Below are positions 51,488-60,924 of a DNA stretch of 64,000 bases, piece by piece. The notes beneath the pieces are model-generated. The model was not told where the DNA came from. It did no database searches and worked only from the letters and a program-made list of their open reading frames with translations. The DNA is from Neisseria lisongii (GTDB taxonomy: Bacteria > Pseudomonadota > Gammaproteobacteria > Burkholderiales > Neisseriaceae): contig NZ_CP116766.1 of the NCBI RefSeq assembly GCF_028463985.1, positions 868,001 to 932,000 of the forward strand. Direction: 5' to 3'. The translations under genes were made by a program, and so were the position numbers. Positions within the stretch are counted from its first letter, which is position 1. The number at the start of each line of letters is the position of its first letter.

Positions 51488-51911
51488 GCCAAGCCCGCAA
51501 ACCGCCGAAGAGCGTGCCGCCGCCACCCGCAAAGCCAAAGCCAAAATCCGCACCGTCCGCATTTGGGCATGGGTGATTATGGCTTTGCTGCTGGGTTGCT
51601 TTTTCCTGTCCCAATGCGCCCTTTCCAAGCCCAAAGCCAAGCAGGCCGTGATTGAATCCTGCGTGAAAAACATACCGTTTTCCGAAAAATGGCAGGCAGA
51701 TTTAGCGCAGCAGGGGCTTGCCGGAAAAGGCGAACAAGTGGTCGAACAATACTGCGTCTGCGTTTGGGACGAACCGCTGGAAAAACTGACCGACAAACAG
51801 ATTCAGTCGCTCAGCAGCATCAGCGCCGAACAGCAACTCGCCCTTTTGGGCGGCGCAGCCGCTTTCGAACAGCGCGACCGGCAATGTATTGCCGCCCTAA
51901 AGGCAGAATAA
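51480..51911 (+). CDS. Small membrane protein downstream of hom
   Basis: 143 residues, overlapping hom by 8 bases. N-terminal charged segment (AAATRKAKAKIRTVRIW), one transmembrane helix AWVIMALLLGCFFLSQCAL (about 24-42), and an outer/periplasmic helical part with CVKNIPFSEKW, VVEQYCVCVWDEPL, LTDKQIQSL and AAFEQRDRQCIAAL. Four cysteines lie beyond the membrane segment. Not recognised as a named family; similar small helical lipoprotein-like proteins of unknown role occur in Neisseria. Confidence 0.65.
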   Translation: MTEPSPQTAEERAAATRKAKAKIRTVRIWAWVIMALLLGCFFLSQCALSKPKAKQAVIESCVKNIPFSEKWQADLAQQGLAGKGEQVVEQYCVCVWDEPLEKLTDKQIQSLSSISAEQQLALLGGAAAFEQRDRQCIAALKAE

Positions 51912-51921
51912 CAACCGCCGC

Positions 51922-51962
51922 CATGCCGTCTGAAAACGCACCATCCGGTTTTCAGACGGCAT
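51922..51962 (+). terminator. AT-DUS-pair terminator after the hom pair
   Basis: ATGCCGTCTGAAAACGC ... GGTTTTCAGACGGCAT, 10 bases past the stop. Confidence 0.78.
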
Positions 51963-52000
51963 TCTCTTGATTTTCCAACCGCTAACCTACCCTTAACATC

Positions 52001-52954
52001 ATGTCCAAAAAAAGCAAACAAGAATTAGAAAACAACAAACTCAGCAAACGCCTGCGCCATGCCGTGGGCGATGCCATCAACGACTTCAATATGATCGAAC
52101 CGGGCGACAAAATCATGGTCTGTCTCTCCGGCGGCAAAGACAGCTACGCCCTCTTGGACATTCTGCGCCAACTTCAAGCCAGCGCCCCGATTGAATTCGA
52201 CTTAGTCGCCGTCAATCTCGACCAAAAACAACCCGGCTTCCCCGAACACGTTTTGCCCGAATACCTGCAAAGCATAGGCGTAGACTACAAAATCGTCGAA
52301 GAAGACACCTATTCCACCGTCAAACGGGTTTTGGAAGAAGGCAAAACCACCTGCTCACTGTGCAGCCGCCTGCGCCGCGGCATCCTCTACCGCACCGCCA
52401 AAGAACTCGGCTGCACCAAAATCGCCCTCGGCCACCATCGGGACGACATCCTCGCCACCCTGTTTCTCAACATGTTTTACGGCGGCAAACTCAAAGCCAT
52501 GCCGCCCAAACTCGTGAGCGACAACGGCGAACACATCGTCATCCGACCGCTGGCGTATGTCAAAGAAAAAGATTTGATTAAATATGCCGAATTAAAACAA
52601 TTCCCCATTATCCCATGCAACCTCTGCGGCTCACAGCCCAACCTGCAACGCCAAGTCATCGGCGATATGCTGCGGGACTGGGACAAACGCTTCCCCGGCC
52701 GCATCGAATCCATGTTCTCCGCCCTGCAAAACATCGTCCCCTCCCACCTTGCCGATACCGAACTCTTCGACTTCGCCAATCTGCAACGGGGTCAAACCCT
52801 CAAACACGGCGGCGACTTGGCATTCGACAGCGAAACCGTTCCCGAACGCTTTTCAGACGGCAGCGAAGATGAAGACGAAAGCACAACCGCCAAAACCGAA
52901 CGCAAAATCATCAACATCCTCGCCAGCAAACCCAAAACCGGCTGCAGCGGCTGA
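52001..52954 (+). CDS. ttcA: tRNA 2-thiocytidine(32) synthetase
   Basis: 317 residues. PP-loop MVCLSGGKDSYALL (about 46), CxxC pairs TCSLCSRLRRG (about 117) and PCNLCGSQPNLQR (about 206), and GHHRDDILATLFLNMFYGG (about 146), the full TtcA layout binding an iron-sulfur cluster. The C-terminal extension after about residue 275 is polar and contains an in-frame DUS (RFSDGS). Last gene before the CRISPR array, convergent with it. Confidence 0.94.
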   Translation: MSKKSKQELENNKLSKRLRHAVGDAINDFNMIEPGDKIMVCLSGGKDSYALLDILRQLQASAPIEFDLVAVNLDQKQPGFPEHVLPEYLQSIGVDYKIVEEDTYSTVKRVLEEGKTTCSLCSRLRRGILYRTAKELGCTKIALGHHRDDILATLFLNMFYGGKLKAMPPKLVSDNGEHIVIRPLAYVKEKDLIKYAELKQFPIIPCNLCGSQPNLQRQVIGDMLRDWDKRFPGRIESMFSALQNIVPSHLADTELFDFANLQRGQTLKHGGDLAFDSETVPERFSDGSEDEDESTTAKTERKIINILASKPKTGCSG

Positions 52955-53033
52955 ACCGGAACACCCGTCATATGCTGAAACAGACTAATAGATAGCAGCT
53001 GACACATCATTGACTAACGCTGGGCAGCAGCTG

Positions 53034-55061
53034 ATTTCAACACACAGCCGCCTGAAGGCGGCTGCTGATCGGTCGTTATGGCATTGGCATTGTCGGGCAG
53101 GTTTCAACACGCAGCCGCCTGAAGGCGGCTGATGGTATTTACATAATTTTTTTCCGCAATCGTTTAGTTTCAACACACAGCCGCCTGAAGGCGGCTGATT
53201 TTCAGACGGCCTAAGCGATAATGATATTGTTTGTTTCAACACACAGCCGCCTGAAGGCGGCTGAACAGACACTCCAAGCCCAACCAACCCATACCGAACG
53301 TTTCAACACACAGCCGCCTGAAGGCGGCTGAGGGAGTGGCGTTTTTTTACGGACTTGAGCAATAAGTTTCAACACACAGCCGCCTGAAGGCGGCTGATTT
53401 CTTTGCGTCCGACAGGTCGGGCTTCCTTGTTTTGTTTCAACACACAGCCGCCTGAAGGCGGCTGATGGTGCTGCGGTCGTTGCACCACCCGAAGTGATGG
53501 TTTCAACACACAGCCGCCTGAAGGCGGCTGACTATTGGTATGGCCCAGCGCTAAATCAGTCGTCAGTTTCAACACACAGCCGCCTGAAGGCGGCTGACGG
53601 GACACGAAAATCAACGCCCCGCCCGAAGTTGTTTCAACACACAGCCGCCTGAAGGCGGCTGAGAAGCCATTCGCCTGTTTAAAGAAGAGTTTGGTTTGTT
53701 TCAACACACAGCCGCCTGAAGGCGGCTGAAGCAGCGTTGCAATACGGCTGGCAGAGTATGCTTGTTTCAACACACAGCCGCCTGAAGGCGGCTGATGACC
53801 ATCACGTTTTCAAAATTTCTAAACGATTGCGTTTCAACACACAGCCGCCTGAAGGCGGCTGAGGGAGCAGATGGAAGCAGAAAACAAGCAGCGGAAGGTT
53901 TCAACACACAGCCGCCTGAAGGCGGCTGATCTGAAACTTCAGTTCAAGGCAGCCCAGCGGGAGGGGTTTCAACACACAGCCGCCTGAAGGCGGCTGATTC
54001 ACGCTGCTTGTCTGCCAAGTCAATCCAGCGTGTTTCAACACACAGCCGCCTGAAGGCGGCTGATTTCGTAAATACCACACCCCCGAAATGATAAGTAGTT
54101 TCAACACACAGCCGCCTGAAGGCGGCTGATTATCCGTTTTTCAGTTTGCCGCCACAGTAAATTGTTTCAACACACAGCCGCCTGAAGGCGGCTGAGTATG
54201 CCGCCGCCGAATTTTTCGCACCGGGTGCCGTTTCAACACACAGCCGCCTGAAGGCGGCTGAATGCCGAAAGCCTGCCCTCTTTTTCGGTTGCCGTGTTTC
54301 AACACACAGCCGCCTGAAGGCGGCTGAGTTGCTGCTTTCGACTGCAACCTGCAAGACTACCTGTTTCAACACACAGCCGCCTGAAGGCGGCTGAACATGG
54401 GTTAAGTCATTGATTTTCAGATGTGCTAGAACGGTTTCAACACACAGCCGCCTGAAGGCGGCTGATTCAGCGATGAACAGTTTAAGCTGTTGGAGGAGGT
54501 TTCAACACACAGCCGCCTGAAGGCGGCTGAGCCGGACAGCGTCAGGCATTGCAGACCAAAATCGTTTCAACACACAGCCGCCTGAAGGCGGCTGACAGCG
54601 TTTCTGTATTTAACCTTAGCGCATTAAGGAGTTTCAACACACAGCCGCCTGAAGGCGGCTGACCGCCCCGTTATTCGAAAACGGAAATTGCGGTTGTGTT
54701 TCAACACACAGCCGCCTGAAGGCGGCTGAAAAATTTTGAAAACGTGAAGTGAAAAATGGTTTTTGTTTCAACACACAGCCGCCTGAAGGCGGCTGATGGA
54801 TAACATATTATTTAATAAGGTTTGACATAGTTTCAACACACAGCCGCCTGAAGGCGGCTGATGGTATTTACATAATTTTTTTTCCCCTTTCGTTTAGTTT
54901 CAACACACAGCCGCCTGAAGGCGGCTGAGGCGGCGGTTTGGGAAACCGTTTGCACACGTGCCGTTTCAACACACAGCCGCCTGAAGGCGGCTGACATCAA
55001 GATGTCTGCCCAAAGCAATCACGGTTTCCGTTTCAACACACAGCCGCCTGAAGGCGGCTGA
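53034..55061 (-). CRISPR. Type I-C CRISPR array, 31 repeats and 30 spacers
   Basis: 32-base repeat, on the + strand starting GTTTCAACACACAGCCGCCT; read on the minus strand it ends in GTTGAAAC, the type I-C polarity, with stem CAGCCGCCT/AGGCGGCTG. Repeats start at 53034, 53101, 53167, 53233, 53300 and so on to 55030. Spacers are 33-36 nt except spacer 21 (39 nt). The first two (trailer end) are degenerate: 53034 has changed first and last bases, 53101 has G at the eleventh base. Leader and cas2 lie at the right end, so the newest spacers are near 55030. Spacer 3 (53199-53232) contains a full AG-DUS; spacers 2 and 28 are near-duplicates. Confidence 0.98.
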
Positions 55062-55289
55062 AGCCTTTTTTGAGAGCCTTGCTGTATCAGGTTTTGAATA
55101 CCTGTTTTCGCTAATCCCTCAAAAAATTGGATAAAATATACCACAATCGGAAATATTGACACAATGTTATCAAATAATATATTGATTATTAAAGAACTAT
55201 ATTCATCGCTAACTTACAAAGCTTTCTATGATTACTACAGGTTAGCGATGGATTAATTGAAATGTGAAAATAGCTGATTTTAGTCTCTG
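55062..55289 (-). promoter_or_regulatory. CRISPR leader
   Basis: 228-base AT-rich non-coding sequence between the last repeat and the cas2 stop, where a type I-C leader is expected. It holds AT-rich promoter-like stretches (TATATTGATTATTAAAG region near 55175-55200). No open frame of note. Confidence 0.7.
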
Positions 55290-55583
55290 CTATAAAATCA
55301 AAGTATCTTGGAAAATATCAATTGCAATTTTTGTGCCATGATGTTCTACTTTCCTACGCCATTTGCTGCCTAGGTGGTAAAAGCGCAGGCTATCGGTTTT
55401 TGGGTTATAGGTTTTTAGTAGTTTTTCTCTTAAGACAACCCATTGATCAGGTGCAATATCGCATTCAAATACGGAATATTGTACGCGTACGCCGTAATCA
55501 AGGCAGTGTTTGGCAATTTGTCGCAACCGTGTTTTACCCGCTTTGTCTGCCAAGGATATATCGTAGGTAATCAGCATCAACAT
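55290..55583 (-). CDS. cas2: CRISPR-associated endonuclease Cas2 (type I-C)
   Basis: 97 residues. Opens MLMLITYDISLADKAGKTRLR (ferredoxin-like beta1 with the conserved YD), followed by AKHCLDYGVRVQYSVFECDI and the C-terminal strand TKIAIDIFQDTLIL. Length matches type I-C Cas2 (96-97). A start two codons later is possible. Partner of Cas1 in spacer integration. Forty-eight bases after the cas1 stop, with an AG-DUS in between (55611-55622). Confidence 0.94.
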   Translation of the reverse strand: MLMLITYDISLADKAGKTRLRQIAKHCLDYGVRVQYSVFECDIAPDQWVVLREKLLKTYNPKTDSLRFYHLGSKWRRKVEHHGTKIAIDIFQDTLIL

Positions 55584-55631
55584 GTTTATTGGCTCTAAAA
55601 AGACATAAGTTTTCAGACGGCCTGCCGTTAT

Positions 55632-56645
55632 TTAACGTACTAAAAACGGTGGGTATTCTGCCAAATCGCCACGCAGATGGCGTGCGAGCAGCAGGGCTTG
55701 GATATGAGGCAATAATCCGACAGTGATTTCTTCCTGTAGAAACGGATGTATTATTTTTTCCTGTTTTTTTGCTTGCAGTGTTTTGAAAATCAGTTTGCGG
55801 GTATCTTCTTTAATATTGACTGCGCCACTGACTTCCTGAACAAAATCAGTAGGTTTAATTTATCCTCGGTTAATTAAGGCCAGCACCATACTGTCTGCCC
55901 ACCATGCCCGGAACTCTTCCAAAATATCTTGAGCCAAACTGTCTCTCCCCGAACGGTCGGCATGCAAAAAGCCTACCTGCGGGTCAAGCCCTATGCCTTG
56001 CAATGCGCCGCTGATGTCTCTCCCCAATATGCTGTATAAGAAGGATAATAAGGCATTCATACCATCTTTTGGCGGTCTTCGGTTGCGGCCTTGGAATATA
56101 AAGCCGCTTTTTTGGGAAATCAAATTTTGGAACACGCCGAAATACCGTGCGGCTGCATCGCCTTCGATGCCTCGTATCAGTGGCAAGGTATCGGCCTGTT
56201 TGAGCTGCTGCACGCTGTATGTCAGCGATAAAATAGCAGACTGCACCTCCGGTTGGTTTCCGTGATTGCGGATATGACGTTGCAACAGGCGTTTTTGGGA
56301 TTGGATTTTGGCTGCGATAATGTTTTTGGCAATGGCAATCGGATTGGTTTCGGAACATTTGTATTGCGCTCGCCGCAAAAAAACGTTGCCGCTTTGCCTG
56401 CCTTGCAATCTTGCTAAAAAACGCCCGTGTTCACTGAAAAATACTAAGTTTACGCCTTTTTCTCCGCAAAAACCCATAAGATACGGCGATACCATGACGT
56501 TACCAAAGCAGAAAATATGTCCGATAGAATGAATCGGTAACTGTGCTACTTTTCTGCGTTCCTGTTCGACTACTAAGGTTTCCCGCTCTTTGTGTAAATA
56601 GCTGCCCTGAGTGGTAATGTAAAGAGTATTCTGCAGTTTTTTCAT
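55632..56645 (-). pseudogene. cas1: cas1 (type I-C) with in-frame TAA codon
   Basis: Integrase of spacer acquisition. From ATG 56645 (MKKLQNTLYITTQGSYL) the frame runs 261 codons and meets TAA at 55862-55860 after VLALINRG. The same frame then continues for 75 codons of clear Cas1 C-terminus (IKPTDFVQEVSGAVNIKED, KKQEKIIHPFLQEE, PHIQALLLARHLRGDL, AEYPPFLVR) to its proper stop at 55632. Intact length would be 337, normal for I-C Cas1. The catalytic Glu (about 161), His (about 228) and Asp/Glu (about 240-243) lie before the TAA. A CAA or CAG codon has probably mutated. Either the protein is truncated and inactive or read-through is needed. Confidence 0.9.
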
Positions 56646-56711
56646 CGTTTTAACCCAGATTGCTCTCAAATATAAGATATTGGTTTGCAGTAGAGGGATT
56701 TTCAGACGGCA

Positions 56712-57314
56712 TTAAATTTCAAATAATTCTCTGACATAACGTTTGGATTGATCCGATTTAAATAATTTGGGGCGGCAAATATCCAATAATGAGCAGGCTT
56801 TACAATGTTTTCCGTAAACCGGCGGCGGTGTGCTGCCGCTCTCCAATAATACCTGAACCTGACGAACCGTATCCAAAGTTTGCGCTCTCAGGCCGTCTGA
56901 AAATGCGACTGCATGGCGGTGTCTGGTTTGACCGTACCAAAGCGCTCCTTCCATGATATGTTTTCCGGTCATTTCTTCCAAACACAATGCCCCGGCACAC
57001 AATTGGATTTCATCCATAGCCGTCGGTTTGGGCTTGCCACGCTTATATTCGACTGGCTTCAAGTAACCCGAAGCCAAATCGTGTTCCACCAAATCTAAAA
57101 TGCCCGACAAGCCCAAACACTCTGCCGACACATGAACACTGCGCTCAAAACGTACCCCTTTACGGGTTTCAGGTTCACCTGAATCAACACGCTCGTGTAA
57201 CGCATTGCCTTGTGCCGTCAAAATATTTTCCGCCCACGCCTGTTCGTTATGAATCAAGGCACACTGACGCGGGCAAAAAGCGTAATGTTGCAGGGCGGAA
57301 AGTGGGATAAGCAT
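56712..57314 (-). CDS. cas4: Cas4 (CRISPR adaptation exonuclease, type I-C)
   Basis: 200 residues from ATG 57314, one base past the cas7 stop; a TTG at 57329 could add five residues. RecB-like nuclease with iron-sulfur cysteines: first in HYAFCPRQCAL (about 13-19), last three in CKACSLLDIC (about 169-178). Nuclease residues: GILDLVEHD (about 71), PVEYKRGKP (about 87). Trims prespacers and checks the PAM in I-C systems. An AG-DUS lies in frame at 56890-56901 (FSDGLR) and an AT-DUS touches the stop at 56700-56711. Confidence 0.94.
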   Translation of the reverse strand: MLIPLSALQHYAFCPRQCALIHNEQAWAENILTAQGNALHERVDSGEPETRKGVRFERSVHVSAECLGLSGILDLVEHDLASGYLKPVEYKRGKPKPTAMDEIQLCAGALCLEEMTGKHIMEGALWYGQTRHRHAVAFSDGLRAQTLDTVRQVQVLLESGSTPPPVYGKHCKACSLLDICRPKLFKSDQSKRYVRELFEI

Positions 57315-57315
57315 C

Positions 57316-58176
57316 TTAAAATCCGTCAATCTCTTCCGGAATCAAACCGTCTAAAGCAGCCAGAGTATAACTGCCGTCTGTATCAACATTCAGGCTGCTG
57401 TGTACTTTGGCGGAAGAATATTGTCCGGATTTGCAATCGTGTTCCCACCAAATCAATTTTAATACCTGCATACTGCCGTCAGGTCGGGCTGACGACGCAT
57501 CGCCTTCAAACAGTTTGGTTAAAACCGTTTTGATTTTTGCTGCATCTTCATCAGAAAAGCCCGTGCGTTCTGCCAGTTGGGGCGACATCGCACCATAGGT
57601 AACGTAAATCCCATGATCAATACGGTGTTTCATGCCCATCGTATCGGAACTTTTCTTACTGCCGTCGCCTTCCCCGCTGACACTTTTGGTAATTTGCGTA
57701 CTGGTAACGGTAACCGGTTCGACACTGAATGCGGATTGAATGGTTACAGGACCTCTCACCGCAATGGAAACACCGTCTTTACCATCGCCGCTAAAGGCAA
57801 ATACTTGCCCGAAACTGCGGACATCCAACCATTTTTCACAGGCTTTTTTAGCAGTTTCATCTTTATTGGCTTTTTTACCATTAAACGCATCTGCTCCCAA
57901 ACCGACTTCTTTGTCTTTGGCACGGTTGGCAAGACTGGTCATCCCGTCTGTTTTCTTTTCGTCAGATTGCACAAAAATGTTTTCCCCAAAATCTTGCAAG
58001 CGGTCACGGATTTTACGTTTCAGACACACATCAGTCATTTCGCCATAACCTTGAAAATCGGTACGCGGCCGGTTACCGTTTAGCGGATCGCCGTTCGGAT
58101 TGGCATGATTTACTTTAATAATTAAGGCAAAATCGATTTTTTTGCTTAATGAAGAAGTAGTCAGTACATGATTCAT
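57316..58176 (-). CDS. cas7: Cas7 (Csd2), Cascade backbone subunit
   Basis: 286 residues. Type I-C Csd2 pattern: IDFALIIKVNHANPNGDPLNGNRPR (15-39, RRM-fold start and GDP loop), GEMTDVCLKRKIRDRLQ (about 46), GPVTIQSAFSVEPV (about 148), MGMKHRIDHGIYVTYG (about 185). Binds the crRNA as a helical filament. Frame intact. Confidence 0.95.
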   Translation of the reverse strand: MNHVLTTSSLSKKIDFALIIKVNHANPNGDPLNGNRPRTDFQGYGEMTDVCLKRKIRDRLQDFGENIFVQSDEKKTDGMTSLANRAKDKEVGLGADAFNGKKANKDETAKKACEKWLDVRSFGQVFAFSGDGKDGVSIAVRGPVTIQSAFSVEPVTVTSTQITKSVSGEGDGSKKSSDTMGMKHRIDHGIYVTYGAMSPQLAERTGFSDEDAAKIKTVLTKLFEGDASSARPDGSMQVLKLIWWEHDCKSGQYSSAKVHSSLNVDTDGSYTLAALDGLIPEEIDGF

Positions 58177-58207
58177 TTTGGAAAATCCTTATTTATTTCA
58201 ATCTGAT

Positions 58208-60190
58208 TTAATCATTATTTGATTTATTACTCAATTCAGCAATCCGTTTGGCGATGGCCATTTTCTGACAATGATAACCCAATAAAAACTCACCGCTTAA
58301 TTTACTGTCGTTAACAAAATCTGCACCGTCAAACAATTCCATAATTTCACCGATTGCCTGGCTACCCGTGTCCTTCCCATGGTTTCTCAAACGTTCCTGA
58401 TAAGGGGTGAGCGCCAACTCGATATTCCGCCAAGTGCTGAACGGACGTTCGGCAAAACGTTGCATATAGCGCTCGGCGGTAGTGGAGCGCTTTTCTCCGG
58501 CCTGGCGCAAAGCATATGATTCTATGTTTTCAGCGATGGCCAATAATCTGCCGTATAAATAATCCCGCGAACAATTATTTAAGTCTAGGCTCATATCATA
58601 ACTCCTTCGTTGCGATAAATTTTGATGGCGGGCACAATACCCTCGATATAAGGAACAGGCTACGCCAATGTTTCTTTCCCATTCCCAATGTTCATATCCG
58701 TTAGGATTACAGGCCGTCTGAAAACTCTGCCGCACCAAATCATAAGGGATATTAACAGCCGGGCCACCCGAAATCACTGGTAATAACCGAGTGTATAATT
58801 GCTTTTTAATCTTACCATCTTTATCGGCTGATTTCCCATACACAGCTTCGAAAACAGTATAAGGCGAAGGTGGTGCCATGCCCCAAACAATCCTGTTTTT
58901 TTGTGATTTTTTTGCATCGTCAGTTTGGATACTGTAACGTTGATACCATGAAAAATCATCAATCCACGCATCCAAATTGGCAAAATAATCTTTGGGAAGA
59001 AATTCTTGATAGTAAGTCAGGGCCGCCCGTCCCGGTGTTGCCGAATCCAATACCAGCAAAGACAGTTGCTCTGATTCGGACAATCCGGCTTGATAACCAT
59101 GCAATTTCCGTTTCATTAATTTAGCCGCTTGATAACCGATATTAAGCGAATGCTGCTGAACATCTGTATGCTCTGCTTGCCTGGTTTGATCCGTATTGGC
59201 CGTGTATTGCGGACTGAAATCGGGGTTATCCCAATCGTCAATCCATTCCGTTGGTTCTATAAATACTTGCGGGACATCTGCTCCCGACACTGCCCACGTC
59301 ACAATGACTTGATCTCCGTTGCGGATACCTTGTCTGTCAATCAACCAGCGTAATGCACTATGGGCTTTAGCAGAAGCTTCACGGGAGATACTGGCAAGAT
59401 CATCGGCATGATAAGCTCGACCACGAAATGTGTAACCGCTGGTATCATTTGAAGAAATCAGCTTTGCCTTATCGCCTGTATGGCGTAACTTGGCCGGATG
59501 CATGGTCGCCAAAGGCGCTACTTTCCCTTGAATGATACAAAATCCTGTTTTATCAGACTGATCTTTCAAATAATCAATCCATGATTGATGAATTTCATGA
59601 TCCAGCCATGTTTTTGTCTGAGGGTCGTTGTCTGATTCAACCTGCCAACATACCAATGCCGATCCAAAATCCAAATCAGCTGATTTCGGCAAAGTATTGA
59701 AAATGTCAGGTACTTCTCCCTGTTGATTCCATTTGGTCAAGAATTGATGATTGTCCACAGGTAAAACGTTGGCACGAACCAAATCGGCAACCACTTGCCC
59801 TTTCCGGACATATTCTAAAACTGCCTTTACTTTTGGGTGTCCATGCTCAGAATGGCACCACTTTTCTAATTGCGCCAAATAACCTTCAAAGTAAGCTTTT
59901 TTATGGCCACCGTAGTCTGCATAATCTTTGGCAACATATTGAATCTTATCTGCCAACGGATGCGGCGCTTCGCCACTGGTTCGGTTTTCCGAATTTTCAG
60001 TAGCCGGCAATATGATGTTGGTTTTAGGCGGTAAAACATGTGCCGTTCGGAAACAGCCTGATTCGCTGAGTGTAATGACAATATGTGCTGTCTGAACAGT
60101 ATGTCCAATAGGTGTCAATAATTTATCATGCGGTAAATCTTTCTTAGAAATAAAATCATACGTTTCATACAGTTTCCGCATCCAGCTCAT
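58208..60190 (-). CDS. cas8c: Cas8c (Csd1), Cascade large subunit
   Basis: 660 residues. MSWMRKLYETYDFISKK start, then the Csd1 pattern NNIILPATENSENR-type segment, EHIQYVAKDYADY-like KIQYVAKDYADYG, WLDHEIHQSWIDYL, VAPLATMHPAKLRHTGDKAKLISSND (quoted in parts: APLATMHPAKLRHTG, KLISSNDTSG), SRYAYHADDLAS-like RGRAYHADDLASISREASAK and NPDFSPQYTANTD. It recognises the PAM in I-C Cascade, and in I-C its 3' part also encodes Cas11 by internal translation. Start overlaps the cas5 stop by 4 bases. An AG-DUS lies in frame at 58711-58722. Confidence 0.92.
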   Translation of the reverse strand: MSWMRKLYETYDFISKKDLPHDKLLTPIGHTVQTAHIVITLSESGCFRTAHVLPPKTNIILPATENSENRTSGEAPHPLADKIQYVAKDYADYGGHKKAYFEGYLAQLEKWCHSEHGHPKVKAVLEYVRKGQVVADLVRANVLPVDNHQFLTKWNQQGEVPDIFNTLPKSADLDFGSALVCWQVESDNDPQTKTWLDHEIHQSWIDYLKDQSDKTGFCIIQGKVAPLATMHPAKLRHTGDKAKLISSNDTSGYTFRGRAYHADDLASISREASAKAHSALRWLIDRQGIRNGDQVIVTWAVSGADVPQVFIEPTEWIDDWDNPDFSPQYTANTDQTRQAEHTDVQQHSLNIGYQAAKLMKRKLHGYQAGLSESEQLSLLVLDSATPGRAALTYYQEFLPKDYFANLDAWIDDFSWYQRYSIQTDDAKKSQKNRIVWGMAPPSPYTVFEAVYGKSADKDGKIKKQLYTRLLPVISGGPAVNIPYDLVRQSFQTACNPNGYEHWEWERNIGVACSLYRGYCARHQNLSQRRSYDMSLDLNNCSRDYLYGRLLAIAENIESYALRQAGEKRSTTAERYMQRFAERPFSTWRNIELALTPYQERLRNHGKDTGSQAIGEIMELFDGADFVNDSKLSGEFLLGYHCQKMAIAKRIAELSNKSNND

Positions 60191-60903
60191 AGCCCCAGCT
60201 CCCTTGCCTCATATTCCACATTTTTGACATTATTGCGGTTAAACGGTTTTTCAGACGGCATCTCTCGAATAAACCGGGTTTCCAGTTTATCATGCTGATG
60301 AATTTGCGGAAGTTCGATAATGCCTTTTTCCATTTTAGCGGCCCAAAACCGGCTAATCAGTTCATTTTTTCCGGTTTCTTCAGGATAACCGAAACTGTGA
60401 AACATCAACCCAAATGCCAATACATCCACATCGTCATATGCACCTTTTCCCTCTCCGAATACGCATGGTTCGACATATCCCTGGCAATCTCGAGTCCCCA
60501 AAAAAATATCCTGTCTTCCGCCACGTTCAATCATACGTTTGGTAATCGCAAAGTGTTTGCCGTCGATTCGGTCGTCTGCCAATTCCTGCCAATGCTCGTT
60601 CCAAGTAAAATGTGCTTCCACTTGATATTCTACATCGTGTAAAAACGTATATAATGCCAAAGTATTGCCACCATCCCAATTTAACGGTTTCATGGATTTG
60701 CTCTGCATTCGGATCGGTTTCATGATACGGATACGGTCGATATGCCATATCAATGTAGGTTTCCAATAAATGCTTTTTAATATACCTTTAATGGCTTCAT
60801 AGGTAGGAATTTGATAACTAAATTTTTCTCCGCCGATTTTTGTAACAGGATCAGTAAACAATGCCTGTCTACCCCAAACTTTGAAACTCACTTGATTTCG
60901 CAT
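60187..60903 (-). CDS. cas5: Cas5c (Cas5d), crRNA-processing endoribonuclease
   Basis: 238 residues. VSFKVWGRQALFTDPVTKIGGEKFSYQIPTYEAIKGILKSIYWKP at the N-terminus (parts: FKVWGRQALFTDPVTK, SYQIPTYEAIKGI) is the I-C Cas5 pattern, followed by GRRQDIFLGTRDCQGYVEP-type sequence (RQDIFLGTRDCQGYVEP, about 128). In type I-C this subunit replaces Cas6 and cuts the repeat hairpin. Carries an AT-DUS in frame at 60250-60261 (MPSEKP). Confidence 0.94.
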   Translation of the reverse strand: MRNQVSFKVWGRQALFTDPVTKIGGEKFSYQIPTYEAIKGILKSIYWKPTLIWHIDRIRIMKPIRMQSKSMKPLNWDGGNTLALYTFLHDVEYQVEAHFTWNEHWQELADDRIDGKHFAITKRMIERGGRQDIFLGTRDCQGYVEPCVFGEGKGAYDDVDVLAFGLMFHSFGYPEETGKNELISRFWAAKMEKGIIELPQIHQHDKLETRFIREMPSEKPFNRNNVKNVEYEARELGL

Positions 60904-60924
60904 CTCAATCCTTTTCCTTACACA

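Noticed and set aside
53066..55029. Spacers targeting genes of this window (phage fragments, IS remnants)
   Set aside because: I compared several spacers by eye with 23716-26270 and found no match; a computed search would be needed to exclude it fully.
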